A stretch of 64,000 nucleotides of DNA, taken from assembly GCA_024279135.1 (NCBI GenBank), contig JAJRRU010000022.1, forward strand, positions 117,044-181,043, in the 5' to 3' direction. This DNA comes from Alphaproteobacteria bacterium. Lineage in GTDB: Bacteria > Pseudomonadota > Alphaproteobacteria > Rhodospirillales > Casp-alpha2. This document shows positions 19,834 to 29,023 of this stretch, one piece after another. The notes below the pieces were generated by a model. It saw only the letters and a list, made by a program, of their open reading frames with translations, had not been told where the DNA came from and ran no database searches. How positions within the stretch are numbered: the first letter of the stretch is position 1; each line of letters opens with the position of its first letter. Both the position numbers and the translations under genes were made by a program.

Positions 19834-21839
19834 CAGCGCACCAGATCTTCGTCCAATTGCAGGGCGACATTTGTTTTGCTTAATAATGCGCGGTAAACCT
19901 GCACCCCTTCCAGGATGCGCTGGACATAGTTACGTGTTTCACTAAACGGGATCAGTTCAACCCAGTCAATGGCATCCACATCCACATCCCGGGGATGACC
20001 GTTTAGTCTGACCCATCGTTTGGCCCGGCTCGGCCCGGCGTTATAGGCCGCAAGGGCCAGAATATAGGATCCGTCAAAATTCTTGACCATTTGGGAAAGG
20101 TAGCTTTGGCCGATTTTCAGATTATAGGTGCCATCACTGAGCAGCCTGGATTTGGAGTATTTAAGCCCGACCTGCCGGGCGACCCGTTTGGCTGTTCTTG
20201 GCATGAGCTGCATCAGCCCGCGTGCACCGGCACCGCTGTGGGCCTGGGCATAAAAGGCGCTTTCCTGACGGATCAGCGCCAGCACCAGTGCGCGTTCCAG
20301 TTTAACACCACGGTTTTTCTTCGGAATCGGGGGCAGATCAAGCACCGGGTATCCCGCCGATATCATCCCCAAGGCTTCCCGTACGGCGAATTTGGCTACT
20401 TTAATGCCCAGATCGGGTCGCCCCAGGCTGCGGGCAAAGTCAGCCGTCTGGGTTTTCCACAATACCGTATCCTCCACGCTTTGCAGTTTCACAATGATAC
20501 TGCGCAGCCAGTCTGCGGCATCAATTGCGACCAGGGTTTCTGCTGCGCGGGTTAATTCGTGGGCCCTGAACCGGGTGATCGTTTCAATGTTTTTGACCGG
20601 CATACTGAGCGGTAACATAACATTTTTTCGGGTGTCTATCTGCAAGGCAGCCAACTGGCCGTAATAGGTCGTCGCATGGGCTGCCGCTGAACGGTACCAT
20701 TGTTCGGCTTGTTCAGTTTGATTGAGCATGCTGGCGGCCCGACCAGCCCAGTATGCGCCACGGGCCAGGGATATGGGATAACGGACGTTTCCAACCATAT
20801 TGACAAAATGACGATAACCCCATTCGGCTTCACCAAGAAAACGCATGGCGATCCAGCCGGAAAGCCATTCTGCGTCTGCATAGGCCGCAGTAGATGCTTT
20901 GGAGACACCATGATTGGATACAATACGGTAGGCTTGGGTGATAAAACCATTCTTCAAGGCCCGTCGGGCCAGTATTTCCCGCTCGATATACCACTTTTTA
21001 GCGTAGGGCAGGTCCGTCGGTAAATTGATCAGCAATTCCAGGGCTGATTTATCCTTGTTCTTGATGCGGCGCCAGCGCAGACGCTCGTAAATCAGGCCCG
21101 GATGGTTTTTCAGGCCGTCGGGCACCGCCTTGATGGCGGCGTCCACATTGCCCTGCATATTGCGCAACTGGAATCGGGCGGTGGCCAGGCGGCGCTGATC
21201 TTCATTGACTTTCCAGAACATCCTGCGTGATGGCCAATAACGGCCTTCCCACAACAACCGGTCGAGGCGAGCTTCATGGTCAAATTTGGTAAGATACCGT
21301 CGATAGAGTTTGTAAAATTGTTTTTCCTGAGACTTGTTGAACTTTCCCTCTACCCAGGCCCGGCGCAGCATGGTGACGGCTTCATCCCTGCGTTCCAGCT
21401 TTAACAGGGCCGCCGCGAAACGAACCTGGCCCTGGGTGGTCAGGGGAGGGTAGGCCTCGAACCAGCGCAGGACATCCCGGGCGGACATGCTCGGCTTCAT
21501 GGCGTTTTCTGCATTTGCCAGCAAGGTATCCATGCGCGGCCAGCCACCGTTGTCTTTAATGAAGGTGCTGATTTCCTGAAATGATGCGCCATTTTGTATT
21601 TCGGTATACAAAAACCACCGCATGAGCTTGCCGAGCAGCGGATCATGGATTTTTTTGATGGATCGGCGGAGGGGCTGGGCTTTTTTCGCCTGCACAGCCG
21701 TCATGGCTGATTTAGCATATTTGATATCCTGGGCACTCTGGGGGGCGGCTTGCAAAGGCGTTATTGCCAACATGCAATACAACACGATCACCGAAATCAG
21801 CCCGAAACCATATCGGTATAAAGTCGGGGGGTATCTCAT
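19833..21839 (-). CDS. slt: Soluble lytic murein transglycosylase
   Basis: A 668-residue periplasmic lytic transglycosylase that cleaves peptidoglycan glycan strands to 1,6-anhydro products. It has an N-terminal signal-like hydrophobic segment (about 9-31). A long alpha-helical, TPR-like ring-forming U/L domain follows, and the C-terminal SLT domain. The catalytic Glu is E526 in IRQESAFYAQA, followed by GARGLMQLMPRTAKRV and LAAYNAGPSRAKRWV. Length and order fit the Slt70 family. It is transcribed together with the alpha/beta hydrolase. Confidence 0.92.
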   Translation of the reverse strand: MRYPPTLYRYGFGLISVIVLYCMLAITPLQAAPQSAQDIKYAKSAMTAVQAKKAQPLRRSIKKIHDPLLGKLMRWFLYTEIQNGASFQEISTFIKDNGGWPRMDTLLANAENAMKPSMSARDVLRWFEAYPPLTTQGQVRFAAALLKLERRDEAVTMLRRAWVEGKFNKSQEKQFYKLYRRYLTKFDHEARLDRLLWEGRYWPSRRMFWKVNEDQRRLATARFQLRNMQGNVDAAIKAVPDGLKNHPGLIYERLRWRRIKNKDKSALELLINLPTDLPYAKKWYIEREILARRALKNGFITQAYRIVSNHGVSKASTAAYADAEWLSGWIAMRFLGEAEWGYRHFVNMVGNVRYPISLARGAYWAGRAASMLNQTEQAEQWYRSAAAHATTYYGQLAALQIDTRKNVMLPLSMPVKNIETITRFRAHELTRAAETLVAIDAADWLRSIIVKLQSVEDTVLWKTQTADFARSLGRPDLGIKVAKFAVREALGMISAGYPVLDLPPIPKKNRGVKLERALVLALIRQESAFYAQAHSGAGARGLMQLMPRTAKRVARQVGLKYSKSRLLSDGTYNLKIGQSYLSQMVKNFDGSYILALAAYNAGPSRAKRWVRLNGHPRDVDVDAIDWVELIPFSETRNYVQRILEGVQVYRALLSKTNVALQLDEDLVR

Positions 21840-22021
21840 CTGGAAATCACATTTAATGTTATCATGTCTTACTGCAATAAATCATGAAGTTTAAGAAAAC
21901 CACTATATGGACGGTATTTTACATTTATCGGGGATTAATACCAATCATGGACTTGCGGGAAACAATATAGACGCGGTAATCTGCCCACCTTGCCCAATTG
22001 GGCGTATCAAGGGAGTACAAA

Positions 22022-22897
22022 ATGTTTCAGGGGTCTTTTCCGGCACTCATCACACCATTGAAAGATGATAAAGTCGATGACCGCGCCTTCCAGTCATTTG
22101 TCGAGTGGCAGATTGCCGAAGGGTCGGACGGGCTTGTTCCGTGTGGCACAACGGGAGAGTCGCCCACGTTGACTTATGAAGAACATATGCACGTCACTGA
22201 GCTTTGCATCGAAGCCGCCGCTGGCAAGGTTCCCGTTATTGCCGGCATCGGACATAATTCCACTCACGAGACCATCTCATTTGGCCTGCACGCCAAAAAG
22301 GCCGGTGCCGATGCCGCCCTCGTGGTTACGCCCTATTACAACAAACCCACCCAGGAAGGCCAGTATCAGCATTTCAAGGCCGTCCACGATGCCATCGATA
22401 TGCCGATTATCATCTATAACGTACCGGGGCGCAGCGTCATCGATATGTCTGTGGCGACCATGGCACGTCTGGCAAAATTACCCAATATTATCGGTGTCAA
22501 GGACGCCACGGCCGATCTGGCCAGACCCTTGCTGACCCGGGCAGCTATCAAAGGGAATTTCTGTCTGTTGACCGGCGAGGATGCTACGGCGGTATCGTAC
22601 CTGGCCGCAGGCGGGCAGGGTAGTATTTCGGTGTCTGCCAATGTGGCACCGCGACTGTGTTCGCAAATGCAGCGTGCCTGGCGCGAGAATGATTTCGCGA
22701 CGGCCATGAAAATTCAGGATACCCTGACCCCGTTACACGATGCCATGTTCTGTGAGAGCAGCCCCGGCCCGGTCAAGTATGCGGCCATGTTGCTCGGCAA
22801 GTGCACCGGGGAACTGCGCCTGCCCCTATGCGATATTTCCGCTGACAGCACATCTCAGGTCGAAACCGCCCTGCGTCGTGTTGGCGTGCTTAACTAA
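22022..22897 (+). CDS. dapA: 4-hydroxy-tetrahydrodipicolinate synthase
   Basis: DapA condenses aspartate semialdehyde with pyruvate, the first committed step of lysine and diaminopimelate synthesis. The 291-residue TIM-barrel enzyme shows PCGTTGESPTL, VVTPYYNKPTQEG, IIYNVPGRSVIDM and the Schiff-base lysine K160 in IIGVKDATADL. I chose the ATG at 22022 because GGGAG lies about 7 bases before it. Upstream is a 182-bp gap from the divergent transglycosylase gene. Confidence 0.96.
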   Translation: MFQGSFPALITPLKDDKVDDRAFQSFVEWQIAEGSDGLVPCGTTGESPTLTYEEHMHVTELCIEAAAGKVPVIAGIGHNSTHETISFGLHAKKAGADAALVVTPYYNKPTQEGQYQHFKAVHDAIDMPIIIYNVPGRSVIDMSVATMARLAKLPNIIGVKDATADLARPLLTRAAIKGNFCLLTGEDATAVSYLAAGGQGSISVSANVAPRLCSQMQRAWRENDFATAMKIQDTLTPLHDAMFCESSPGPVKYAAMLLGKCTGELRLPLCDISADSTSQVETALRRVGVLN

Positions 22898-22918
22898 CGG
22901 CATCGATGGCAATATTTT

Positions 22919-23398
22919 ATGGCAAAGAAGAAAAAAAAGGACCCGCTTGGAAATGTGGTCGCTAAAAACCGTCGGGCGCGGCATGATTACACCATCATTA
23001 GCACTGTGGAAGCCGGTATTATCCTGAAGGGCAGCGAGGTAAAATCCTTGCGGGCCGGGCATTGTTCGCTGGCCGAGGCATTTGCCGGAGAAACCGGCGG
23101 CGAAATGTTCCTGTATAATGTTCATATTCCCGAATATACCGCCTCAAGCCATTTTAGTCATGAACCCCGGGCTGTGCGTAAAATGCTCCTGAAAAAACGT
23201 GAAATAGCCACCATGAGCATGGCCATCAAACGCAAGGGCATGTCGGTGGTGCCACTTTCCATCTATTTTAATGACCGTGGCATCGCCAAGGTCGAACTGG
23301 CCCTTGCACAGGGTAAACAGAAAGCCGATAAACGCGCAGCCACGAAAGACCGCGATTGGAAACGTGACAAAGCACGCTTGTTGCGTAATCGCGGATAA
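22919..23398 (+). CDS. smpB: SsrA-binding protein SmpB
   Basis: SmpB binds tmRNA and delivers it to stalled ribosomes for trans-translation. The 159-residue protein has the OB-fold marks ARHDYTIISTVEAGIILKGSEVKSLRAGHCSL and VPLSIYFNDRGIAKVELALAQGK. It ends in the basic tail DKRAATKDRDWKRDKARLLR that enters the mRNA channel. It lies 21 bp after dapA, a common alphaproteobacterial order. No tmRNA gene was recognised in this window. Confidence 0.96.
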   Translation: MAKKKKKDPLGNVVAKNRRARHDYTIISTVEAGIILKGSEVKSLRAGHCSLAEAFAGETGGEMFLYNVHIPEYTASSHFSHEPRAVRKMLLKKREIATMSMAIKRKGMSVVPLSIYFNDRGIAKVELALAQGKQKADKRAATKDRDWKRDKARLLRNRG

Positions 23399-23432
23399 GC
23401 CACGCTAAAACTATCAAACGAGTGAGGATAAA

Positions 23433-23660
23433 ATGAGCAAGCCACTATTGCATCTGGTTTTCGGCGGGCATCTTGATGACCCCCAGACACTGGATTTTCA
23501 AGACACAGAGAATCTCGATATTATCGGAATTTTTCCTGATTACGCGACTGCAAAAAAAGCCTGGCGTTCAGCCACCCAGGGGTATCTTGATGACGCCCAC
23601 ATGAAATATGTAATCGTGCACATGCACCGTATGATGGACCCCGACAACCAGGCCGATTAA
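23433..23660 (+). CDS. DUF4170 domain protein
   Basis: A 75-residue protein matching the DUF4170 pattern known from Alphaproteobacteria: LHLVFGGHLDDPQTLDFQDTENLDIIGIFPDYATAKKAWRSAT followed by DDAHMKYVIVHMHRM. The function is unknown. It lies 34 bp after smpB with an AGTGAGGA ribosome binding site, and its stop overlaps the stop end of the convergent glycosylase gene by 4 bp. Confidence 0.8.
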   Translation: MSKPLLHLVFGGHLDDPQTLDFQDTENLDIIGIFPDYATAKKAWRSATQGYLDDAHMKYVIVHMHRMMDPDNQAD

Positions 23661-24310
23661 TCCAGCAATGGTCCGATGGCTTCAAACACATCGTTGAACA
23701 TGCCCGGTGTCAGGCGTCCGGTATTGGTATTGTAGCGTGAGCAATGGTAACTATCGACCAGCACCAGACCACCCGACAGGGTGTGGTGTACATTATGGCC
23801 GAATTTAAAAGCTGATTTCTTTTCGCCCAATGCCTTTAAAATTGCGCCATGGGATAACACACCCAGGGCCATAATGCAGCGCAGGTTTTTATAGGATCGG
23901 ATTTCCGAGGCTATGAATCGGTTGCAGGCATTCACCTCGGCCCCGGTTAATTTGTTTTTGGGCGGCACACACTTGACCGCATTTGTAATCAGACAGTTAT
24001 GCAGTCTCAGTCCGTCTTCGGCGTGTTTGTCATATGACCCCGATGCCAAGCCATGCTCTATCAGGGTCTGGTAGAGCAAATCCCCGGCAAAGTCCCCGGT
24101 GAACGGTCTGCCGGTGCAATTTGCGCCGCGCAAACCGGGTGCCATGCCGACAATCAATAATCGAACATTGTCCGGCCGGTCACCGAAGGATGGAACCGGC
24201 CCATTGAAGAATTCCGGGAAGGCGGCGATGTTTTGCTTTCGGAACTGAACCAGACGGGGACAGATCGTGCAGTCGGGCGCCGGGACTTCAATTATTGATG
24301 TTTTGCACAT
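23657..24310 (-). CDS. Uracil-DNA glycosylase, family 5 (UDGb) type
   Basis: A 217-residue DNA glycosylase that removes uracil and related deaminated bases. Motif A is GMAPGLRGANCTGRPFTGD (residues 55-73) and motif B is DSYHCSRYNTNTGRL (186-200), which fit family 5 rather than families 1 or 4. Four cysteines (C14, C17, C114, C129) are placed to hold the iron-sulfur cluster of families 4 and 5. I chose the ATG at 24310; in-frame ATGs at 24331 and 24343 are also possible. The start overlaps the end of the NYN gene by about 23 bp, so the two are coupled. Confidence 0.87.
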   Translation of the reverse strand: MCKTSIIEVPAPDCTICPRLVQFRKQNIAAFPEFFNGPVPSFGDRPDNVRLLIVGMAPGLRGANCTGRPFTGDFAGDLLYQTLIEHGLASGSYDKHAEDGLRLHNCLITNAVKCVPPKNKLTGAEVNACNRFIASEIRSYKNLRCIMALGVLSHGAILKALGEKKSAFKFGHNVHHTLSGGLVLVDSYHCSRYNTNTGRLTPGMFNDVFEAIGPLLD

Positions 24311-24890
24311 GTTTATGGGTAAGGTTATCATTTGATTTAGCATGCTCGCCATTGTCATGGTGAACGCTGCGTTCAATTTGACTGCGCAAATCTGCCAGAT
24401 CAATGAATTGATCGGCCTGACGGCGCAATTCGTCGGCGATCATTGGCGGGGTCGAACGCAAGGTGCTGACGACACTGACTTTTACGCCTTTACGTTGCAC
24501 GGCCTCCACTAACCGCCGAAAATCTCCATCACCGGAGAAAATGATGGCGTGATCGATGTGATCGGCCATCTCCATCAAATCAACGGCCAGCTCGATATCC
24601 ATATTGCCCTTGATTTTCCGCCGACCTTCGGGATCGGTAAATTCCTTGGTAGGTTTTGTCACCATGGTATAACCGTTGTAGGCAAGCCAATCGACCAGTG
24701 GCCGGAGCGGTGAATATTCATGATCTTCGATAACAGCCGTGTAATAAAAGGCCCGTACCAGACTTCCGTTGTTGGAAAAGGTATTTAACAGCTTCTTGTA
24801 GTCGATATCATATCCCAGCCCACGCGCCGCGGCATACAGATTGGAGCCATCGATAAACAATACGACGCGTTCACCTTTGCTGATTCTCAT
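24288..24890 (-). CDS. NYN domain (LabA/DUF88-like) putative ribonuclease
   Basis: A 200-residue PIN-like NYN domain protein. The acidic metal-binding set is visible: D14 in LFIDGSNLY, D98 and D104 in GNMDIELAVDLMEMA, and D121/D123 in IFSGDGDFRRLVEA. The family (LabA, VPA0982, MARF1 NYN) is thought to act as metal-dependent RNases, and the substrate here is unknown. It precedes and overlaps the uracil-DNA glycosylase gene. This pairing near smpB, folK, rpoZ and rsh recurs in Rhodospirillales as far as I recall. Confidence 0.87.
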   Translation of the reverse strand: MRISKGERVVLFIDGSNLYAAARGLGYDIDYKKLLNTFSNNGSLVRAFYYTAVIEDHEYSPLRPLVDWLAYNGYTMVTKPTKEFTDPEGRRKIKGNMDIELAVDLMEMADHIDHAIIFSGDGDFRRLVEAVQRKGVKVSVVSTLRSTPPMIADELRRQADQFIDLADLRSQIERSVHHDNGEHAKSNDNLTHKHVQNINN

Positions 24891-24999
24891 AATCAGGTCC
24901 CGAAATAATATTAATGCAGTGTGGATTATATTATGCCTGTCAATGAATAGGCAAACCTGTGTCAGACAGCAAGGGATAAATTTGCCGATATCCAGATTG

Positions 25000-25040
25000 G
25001 TGCCGCCATAATGTTAACCAATGGGTCATTATGGCGGCAC
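25000..25040 (-). terminator. Strong hairpin downstream of the chemoreceptor gene
   Basis: GTGCCGCCATAATG (25000-25013) and CATTATGGCGGCAC (25027-25040) form a perfect 14-bp stem with a 13-nt loop, placed 21 bp after the chemoreceptor stop. No T-run follows on either strand, so it is not a classical intrinsic terminator. A 3'-end stabilising hairpin or a Rho-associated element is a reasonable reading. Confidence 0.5.
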
Positions 25041-25061
25041 GGTAACTAGCGGGGGATATGT

Positions 25062-27245
25062 CTAGGATGCGGTTCTTATTTTGCCCAGGAATACATCAAC
25101 TTCGTCTTTTAATGCATCCGATTGTACACTGAGGTTTTTAGCGGCACCCTGGATTTCTGTCGCCGCTTCACCGGTTTCTCCGGCGGCCTCAGTTACACTG
25201 GCAATATTGCTCGAAACTTCGGTTGTTCCGGCGGCGGCCTGTTCCACATTTCGGGCAATTTCCTGGGTTGCTGAAGACTGTTCCTCCACCGCACTGGCGA
25301 TTGTTGTGGCAATATCATCCACTTTAGAGATGGTATTGGTGATGCCTTCGATGGAGGTTGCCGCACTTTCCGTTGCGGTCTGGATTGCCGTGATCTGTTC
25401 ACTGATCTGTTCAGTTGCTCTGGCCGTCTGGTTTGCCAGATTTTTTACCTCTGAAGCAACCACCGCAAAGCCTTTGCCCGCATCACCGGCTCGGGCTGCC
25501 TCAATGGTGGCGTTCAGGGCCAGCAGATTGGTCTGTTCTGCTATATCGGTGATTAATTCGACGACTTCACCAATTTGTTTGGCAGAGGCGACCAGCCCTT
25601 GTACCGTTTCATGACTGGTTTGGGCTTCCTTGACGGCTTCGGTTGTCATCAAAGAAGATTCAGCAACCTGTCGGCTGATCTCCGTAATGGATGCCGACAG
25701 TTCCTCCGCAGCAGCGGCAACCGTCTGTACGTTGGTGCTGGCTTCTTCTGAAGCCGAAGCTACGGTTAATGATTGAGTATTGGAACGATCAGCCGTAATC
25801 GACAGTGTATTGGATGAGCTTTGCAGTTGAGAAGCTGCGCCGGAAACTGCGGAAACGATATCGGCGATATTGATTTCAAATTCACCGGTTACATCGGTCA
25901 GGAATTTAAGTTTGGCTTCATTTCCTTCCCGTTCTTGACGTTCTTCAGCTTCTTTCTCCGAACGAGCAGTTTCTTCTGCCTGACGTCGTTCTTCTGCTCT
26001 TTTTTCCTGTTCAGCACGCTGTTTTTTGCTTTCGGCGGACAGGCGTATGTTCTCGATACCGGCCTCTTTGAAAACCAGGACGGCCTGGGCCATTTGTCCA
26101 ATTTCATCCTTTTTATCGAGAGCCGGTACGTCGACATCATTGTTGCCACCGGCCAATTCTTTCATGGCACCCGTCATGTCATTGATAGGATTAACAATGG
26201 AGCGGGCGGTCAGGAAAGCGATGACACCCCCAAGAATGATACCCAGAGCAAGAACAATCCATTGTGCTGACAACAGACGAGAAATTGATTCTTCTTGTTC
26301 ATTGGCGTCATTATTTAATAGCATTATCTGATTTTGGACCATGCCGCCTTGGCGAATGCCGCTGTTATCCTTTGCACCGAGCAAAATGGTCAGCAATTTA
26401 CCGGCCCGTGGAGCCGCTTCGGTGATCAGGGTGTAATTAGCCATATTCCATTTTTTGGACCCGCGAATATTAAACATTATTTCCGGCATGGGGCTGAACA
26501 ACTCACGATTTGACGCGAAGCTGTCAAAAGACTTGCGCTGATCAACCGTCAACAAATAAGACATTGATGTGAGATCGGCAAAGCGTCTTTCGTTTTTGGC
26601 CCAAAGGGTCTTGAACTTATCGGTAAATTTGCTGTCGCCGGTTAACAAATAAGCGCGGATATTGGCCAGACTGAGACCCAGGGTTCCCCTGACATCTGCC
26701 ATGGAACCGAGAACCTGGCGGCGTTCATTGGTTGCATCAATCACCATCTCCATATCAATCATATTTGTAATTTCTCTGACCATCGTGCCTGCCAGAGGGG
26801 CGGCATCAGTAATCAGCATTTTCGTGGCCGGTTGCTCATCGATGGAATTCGCAATGCCTTCAACCGAATCCTGTGCGGCCTGGAATTCTGCCAGAATGGA
26901 TTTGAACTCTGACCATACTTTTACATTATCGGGATTTGTCCAGCTTTGGGATAAATTATCTATATCAAGCACGTTCTTTTCTATGTTGACCCAAACAGTA
27001 TTCCTGCCTGAAATGAATGACTCATTGCCTGTCAACATCCAGCCACGAAGGGTTGCCAGCGATGCCTGGATTTGGGTTAACAAATTCGAACTGGCCTGGG
27101 ATGTCGGGATGCGTAGTTTGATGATTTTTTGTGAATCATCGTTTATTCCTTCTACTTCCCATATAGTCGTCATAACAGCGAAAGCCAGTATTAATACAAC
27201 AATAGAGAAGCCTGCAATGAGGCGTTGTTTAATATTTAAATTCAT
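25062..27245 (-). CDS. Methyl-accepting chemotaxis protein
   Basis: A 727-residue chemoreceptor. TM1 is at about 9-28 and TM2 at about 325-347. A roughly 300-residue, mostly helical periplasmic sensor lies between them; it looks like two tandem four-helix-bundle units, and the ligand is unknown. A HAMP domain (about 347-400) and a Lys/Glu-rich coiled coil (about 400-440) lead to the signalling domain. Its hairpin tip is [28 protein letters not shown] near residue 575. There is no C-terminal CheR/CheB pentapeptide. It is an orphan receptor: no che operon is adjacent, though a cheW and motAB lie 13-17 kb away. A CtrA-like site lies 30 bp upstream. Confidence 0.93.
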   Translation of the reverse strand: MNLNIKQRLIAGFSIVVLILAFAVMTTIWEVEGINDDSQKIIKLRIPTSQASSNLLTQIQASLATLRGWMLTGNESFISGRNTVWVNIEKNVLDIDNLSQSWTNPDNVKVWSEFKSILAEFQAAQDSVEGIANSIDEQPATKMLITDAAPLAGTMVREITNMIDMEMVIDATNERRQVLGSMADVRGTLGLSLANIRAYLLTGDSKFTDKFKTLWAKNERRFADLTSMSYLLTVDQRKSFDSFASNRELFSPMPEIMFNIRGSKKWNMANYTLITEAAPRAGKLLTILLGAKDNSGIRQGGMVQNQIMLLNNDANEQEESISRLLSAQWIVLALGIILGGVIAFLTARSIVNPINDMTGAMKELAGGNNDVDVPALDKKDEIGQMAQAVLVFKEAGIENIRLSAESKKQRAEQEKRAEERRQAEETARSEKEAEERQEREGNEAKLKFLTDVTGEFEINIADIVSAVSGAASQLQSSSNTLSITADRSNTQSLTVASASEEASTNVQTVAAAAEELSASITEISRQVAESSLMTTEAVKEAQTSHETVQGLVASAKQIGEVVELITDIAEQTNLLALNATIEAARAGDAGKGFAVVASEVKNLANQTARATEQISEQITAIQTATESAATSIEGITNTISKVDDIATTIASAVEEQSSATQEIARNVEQAAAGTTEVSSNIASVTEAAGETGEAATEIQGAAKNLSVQSDALKDEVDVFLGKIRTAS

Positions 27246-27750
27246 AATGAGTTAATTTCCCTATATTTACAATTTTAAGTAACAGTTAACAACAAGTCAT
27301 AAATTTTTCTTATATTATTAATATTTTTTATATACTGTTTTATAGTAAAATATTTGTAACTATTAATCACCTTTACGTGATTGACTTAGAGTTGCTTCAT
27401 TTGGCACGATTGTCAATTTTAAAAATTAAATTTAACGATTTATTTATTGCTTTTCAAGCAATTATTAATAGCAATGGATGTATTCTAGAATAATAATACG
27501 ATAATTATAATTAAAACTGTATATCGATGAATACTAAGGTGCAGAGCAACGCATTAATGTCTATCAAATTTTATTGATTTGAGCTGTCAATTTGTGATTT
27601 CAGAATGATTAAGCTACAATTTGTATTCTATTTAGAATATATACACATATTTGTTTCTTGATATATAATTACAATTGAGATGTGATGAATGGTTGTTTCT
27701 ATTTCAATAGGGTAAGTAGATAATATTTCCTGGCAACATATGAATTGATC
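27246..27750. other. 505-bp AT-rich non-coding island
   Basis: This is the longest gene-free stretch in the window, markedly AT-rich, between the leftward chemoreceptor and rightward folK. I found no convincing coding frame, tRNA or known riboswitch. It holds several dyads: AATCAC-N6-GTGATT (27365-27382), a 7-3-7 hairpin ATTGCTT/AAGCAAT (27446-27462), TATTCTAGAATA (27481-27492) and TATTCTA-TT-TAGAATA (27624-27639). A CtrA-type site is next to the chemoreceptor. It may carry two promoters plus regulatory sites or a small RNA. Confidence 0.5.
27275..27290 (-). promoter_or_regulatory. Putative CtrA-binding site upstream of the chemoreceptor
   Basis: TTAA-N7-TTAAC, the full CtrA consensus, occurs at 27275-27290, 30 bp before the chemoreceptor start. 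CtrA controls motility and chemotaxis genes in many Alphaproteobacteria, so the position is sensible. The surrounding sequence is AT-rich, so a chance match is possible. Confidence 0.4.
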
Positions 27751-28296
27751 ATGATTATTATTGGAATCGGGGCTAATCTCTCACATCCTGACTATGGCCT
27801 GCCCAGACGCACCTGTGGTGCTGCATTGTCCAGATTGACGGACATGGGGGTGCAGATCGTTCATTGTTCGCCGTGGTATGAAAGCGCGCCAGTATTGAGC
27901 GAACCGCGAGAAGGCCAGCCGTGGTACGTAAATGGTGTGATCGCCGTTCACACGGAACTGGAACCCGAAGCATTGCTGGACATCCTGTTGTCCATCGAAG
28001 CTGAGTTTGGTCGCGTCAGGTCCGTTACCAATGCGCCGCGAACCCTGGATCTGGATTTGGTTGCCTATCATGAAAGACAGGTCCAGAATCAAAAACTGAT
28101 TATACCACACCCCCGGCTTCATCAGCGGGCATTTGTGCTTATTCCCCTGGCCCAAATTGCACCGGACTGGTGTCACCCCGTGAGCAAACAAACCGTTTCA
28201 TGCCTGCTTGCCGATTTACCAGTCGGCCAGGAAATTCGCGTTATGAAGGATGCCACGGGTGCCTTTGCGACAGAATGGCCAGCCCCTAAGCCTTAG
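27751..28296 (+). CDS. folK: 2-amino-4-hydroxy-6-hydroxymethyldihydropteridine pyrophosphokinase
   Basis: FolK transfers pyrophosphate from ATP to 6-hydroxymethyl-7,8-dihydropterin in folate synthesis. The protein begins IIGIGANLSHPDYG and has the substrate and ATP motifs SPWYESAPV, YVNGVIAV and TNAPRTLDLDLVAYHE, with IPHPRLHQRAFVLIPLAQIAPDW near the C-terminus. I chose the ATG at 27751 (181 residues) over a TTG two codons earlier. Other folate genes are not adjacent. It sits ahead of rpoZ, as in related genomes. Confidence 0.93.
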   Translation: MIIIGIGANLSHPDYGLPRRTCGAALSRLTDMGVQIVHCSPWYESAPVLSEPREGQPWYVNGVIAVHTELEPEALLDILLSIEAEFGRVRSVTNAPRTLDLDLVAYHERQVQNQKLIIPHPRLHQRAFVLIPLAQIAPDWCHPVSKQTVSCLLADLPVGQEIRVMKDATGAFATEWPAPKP

Positions 28297-28419
28297 GAAC
28301 GGCCTAAATCTAAAAAAAATCCGGTATCTGGGCATTGTTGGTCTTGCCATTTTGCCAAAGCTCTCTATATTCTGCGGCCTTCCCCATACTGTACGCAATA
28401 ATCGTGGAGTTTTAAAAAT

Positions 28420-28818
28420 ATGGCCCGCGTTACCGTTGAAGATTGTATTGTTCAAATTCCTAATCGTTTCCGCCTGGTATTGCTTGCCGCGCAACGTGCG
28501 CGCAGTGTTTCTGCCGGGGCGGCCATAACTATCGAGCGTGACAACGACAAAAACCCCGTCGTTGCCTTGCGAGAAATTGCCGAATTATCCATTTCTATCG
28601 ATGAACTTGAAGAAAACGTCATCAAGAATCTGCAGCGCTATGTTGAAGCCGATGAACCGGAAGAGGACAATCTCGACGTTCTGGCGATTCAGCAGGAATC
28701 CGGCGGCGGTTTCGTCGCTGATGAAAGCGTTTCCAAGGACACCGGCATGGACTCCTCTATTAACTTCGAAGACGATGTTGCCGCTCTGGACAATAATGGC
28801 GATGTCTTTGCCAGCTAA
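28420..28818 (+). CDS. rpoZ: DNA-directed RNA polymerase omega subunit
   Basis: The omega subunit helps assemble RNA polymerase by binding beta prime and forms part of a ppGpp site in proteobacteria. The 132-residue protein starts MARVTVEDCIVQIPNRFRLVLLAAQRARSVSAG, the family signature, followed by an acidic C-terminal extension (about 70-132). It is followed by an intrinsic terminator and then by rsh, whose product makes ppGpp; rpoZ-rsh order is widely conserved. Confidence 0.96.
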   Translation: MARVTVEDCIVQIPNRFRLVLLAAQRARSVSAGAAITIERDNDKNPVVALREIAELSISIDELEENVIKNLQRYVEADEPEEDNLDVLAIQQESGGGFVADESVSKDTGMDSSINFEDDVAALDNNGDVFAS

Positions 28819-28841
28819 CATCACGCTGGTATACCTATTGA

Positions 28842-28880
28842 ACAAGCCCCGCATCTTGGATCGCGGGGCTTGTTTTATTA
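28842..28880 (+). terminator. Rho-independent terminator after rpoZ
   Basis: ACAAGCCCCGC (28842-28852) pairs perfectly with GCGGGGCTTGT (28863-28873), giving an 11-bp GC-rich stem with a 10-nt loop followed by TTTTATTA. It is a textbook intrinsic terminator 24 bp after the rpoZ stop and separates rpoZ from rsh transcription. Confidence 0.9.
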
Positions 28881-29023
28881 AAACCTATTAATCTTTAAGA
28901 CATTAGGGTTCATGTTTTGGTTAATTTATTATTGAAAAATCAATGTTTAAGGCTGCACTCCGATTATCATGGACTTATGATATTATATAGATACTGAAAA
29001 TATGAGCGAAGGCTGTTACGGCA

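Noticed and set aside
21840..22021. Possible tRNA in the transglycosylase-dapA gap
   Set aside because: No T-loop GTTCGAATCC-like sequence and no cloverleaf could be formed by eye.
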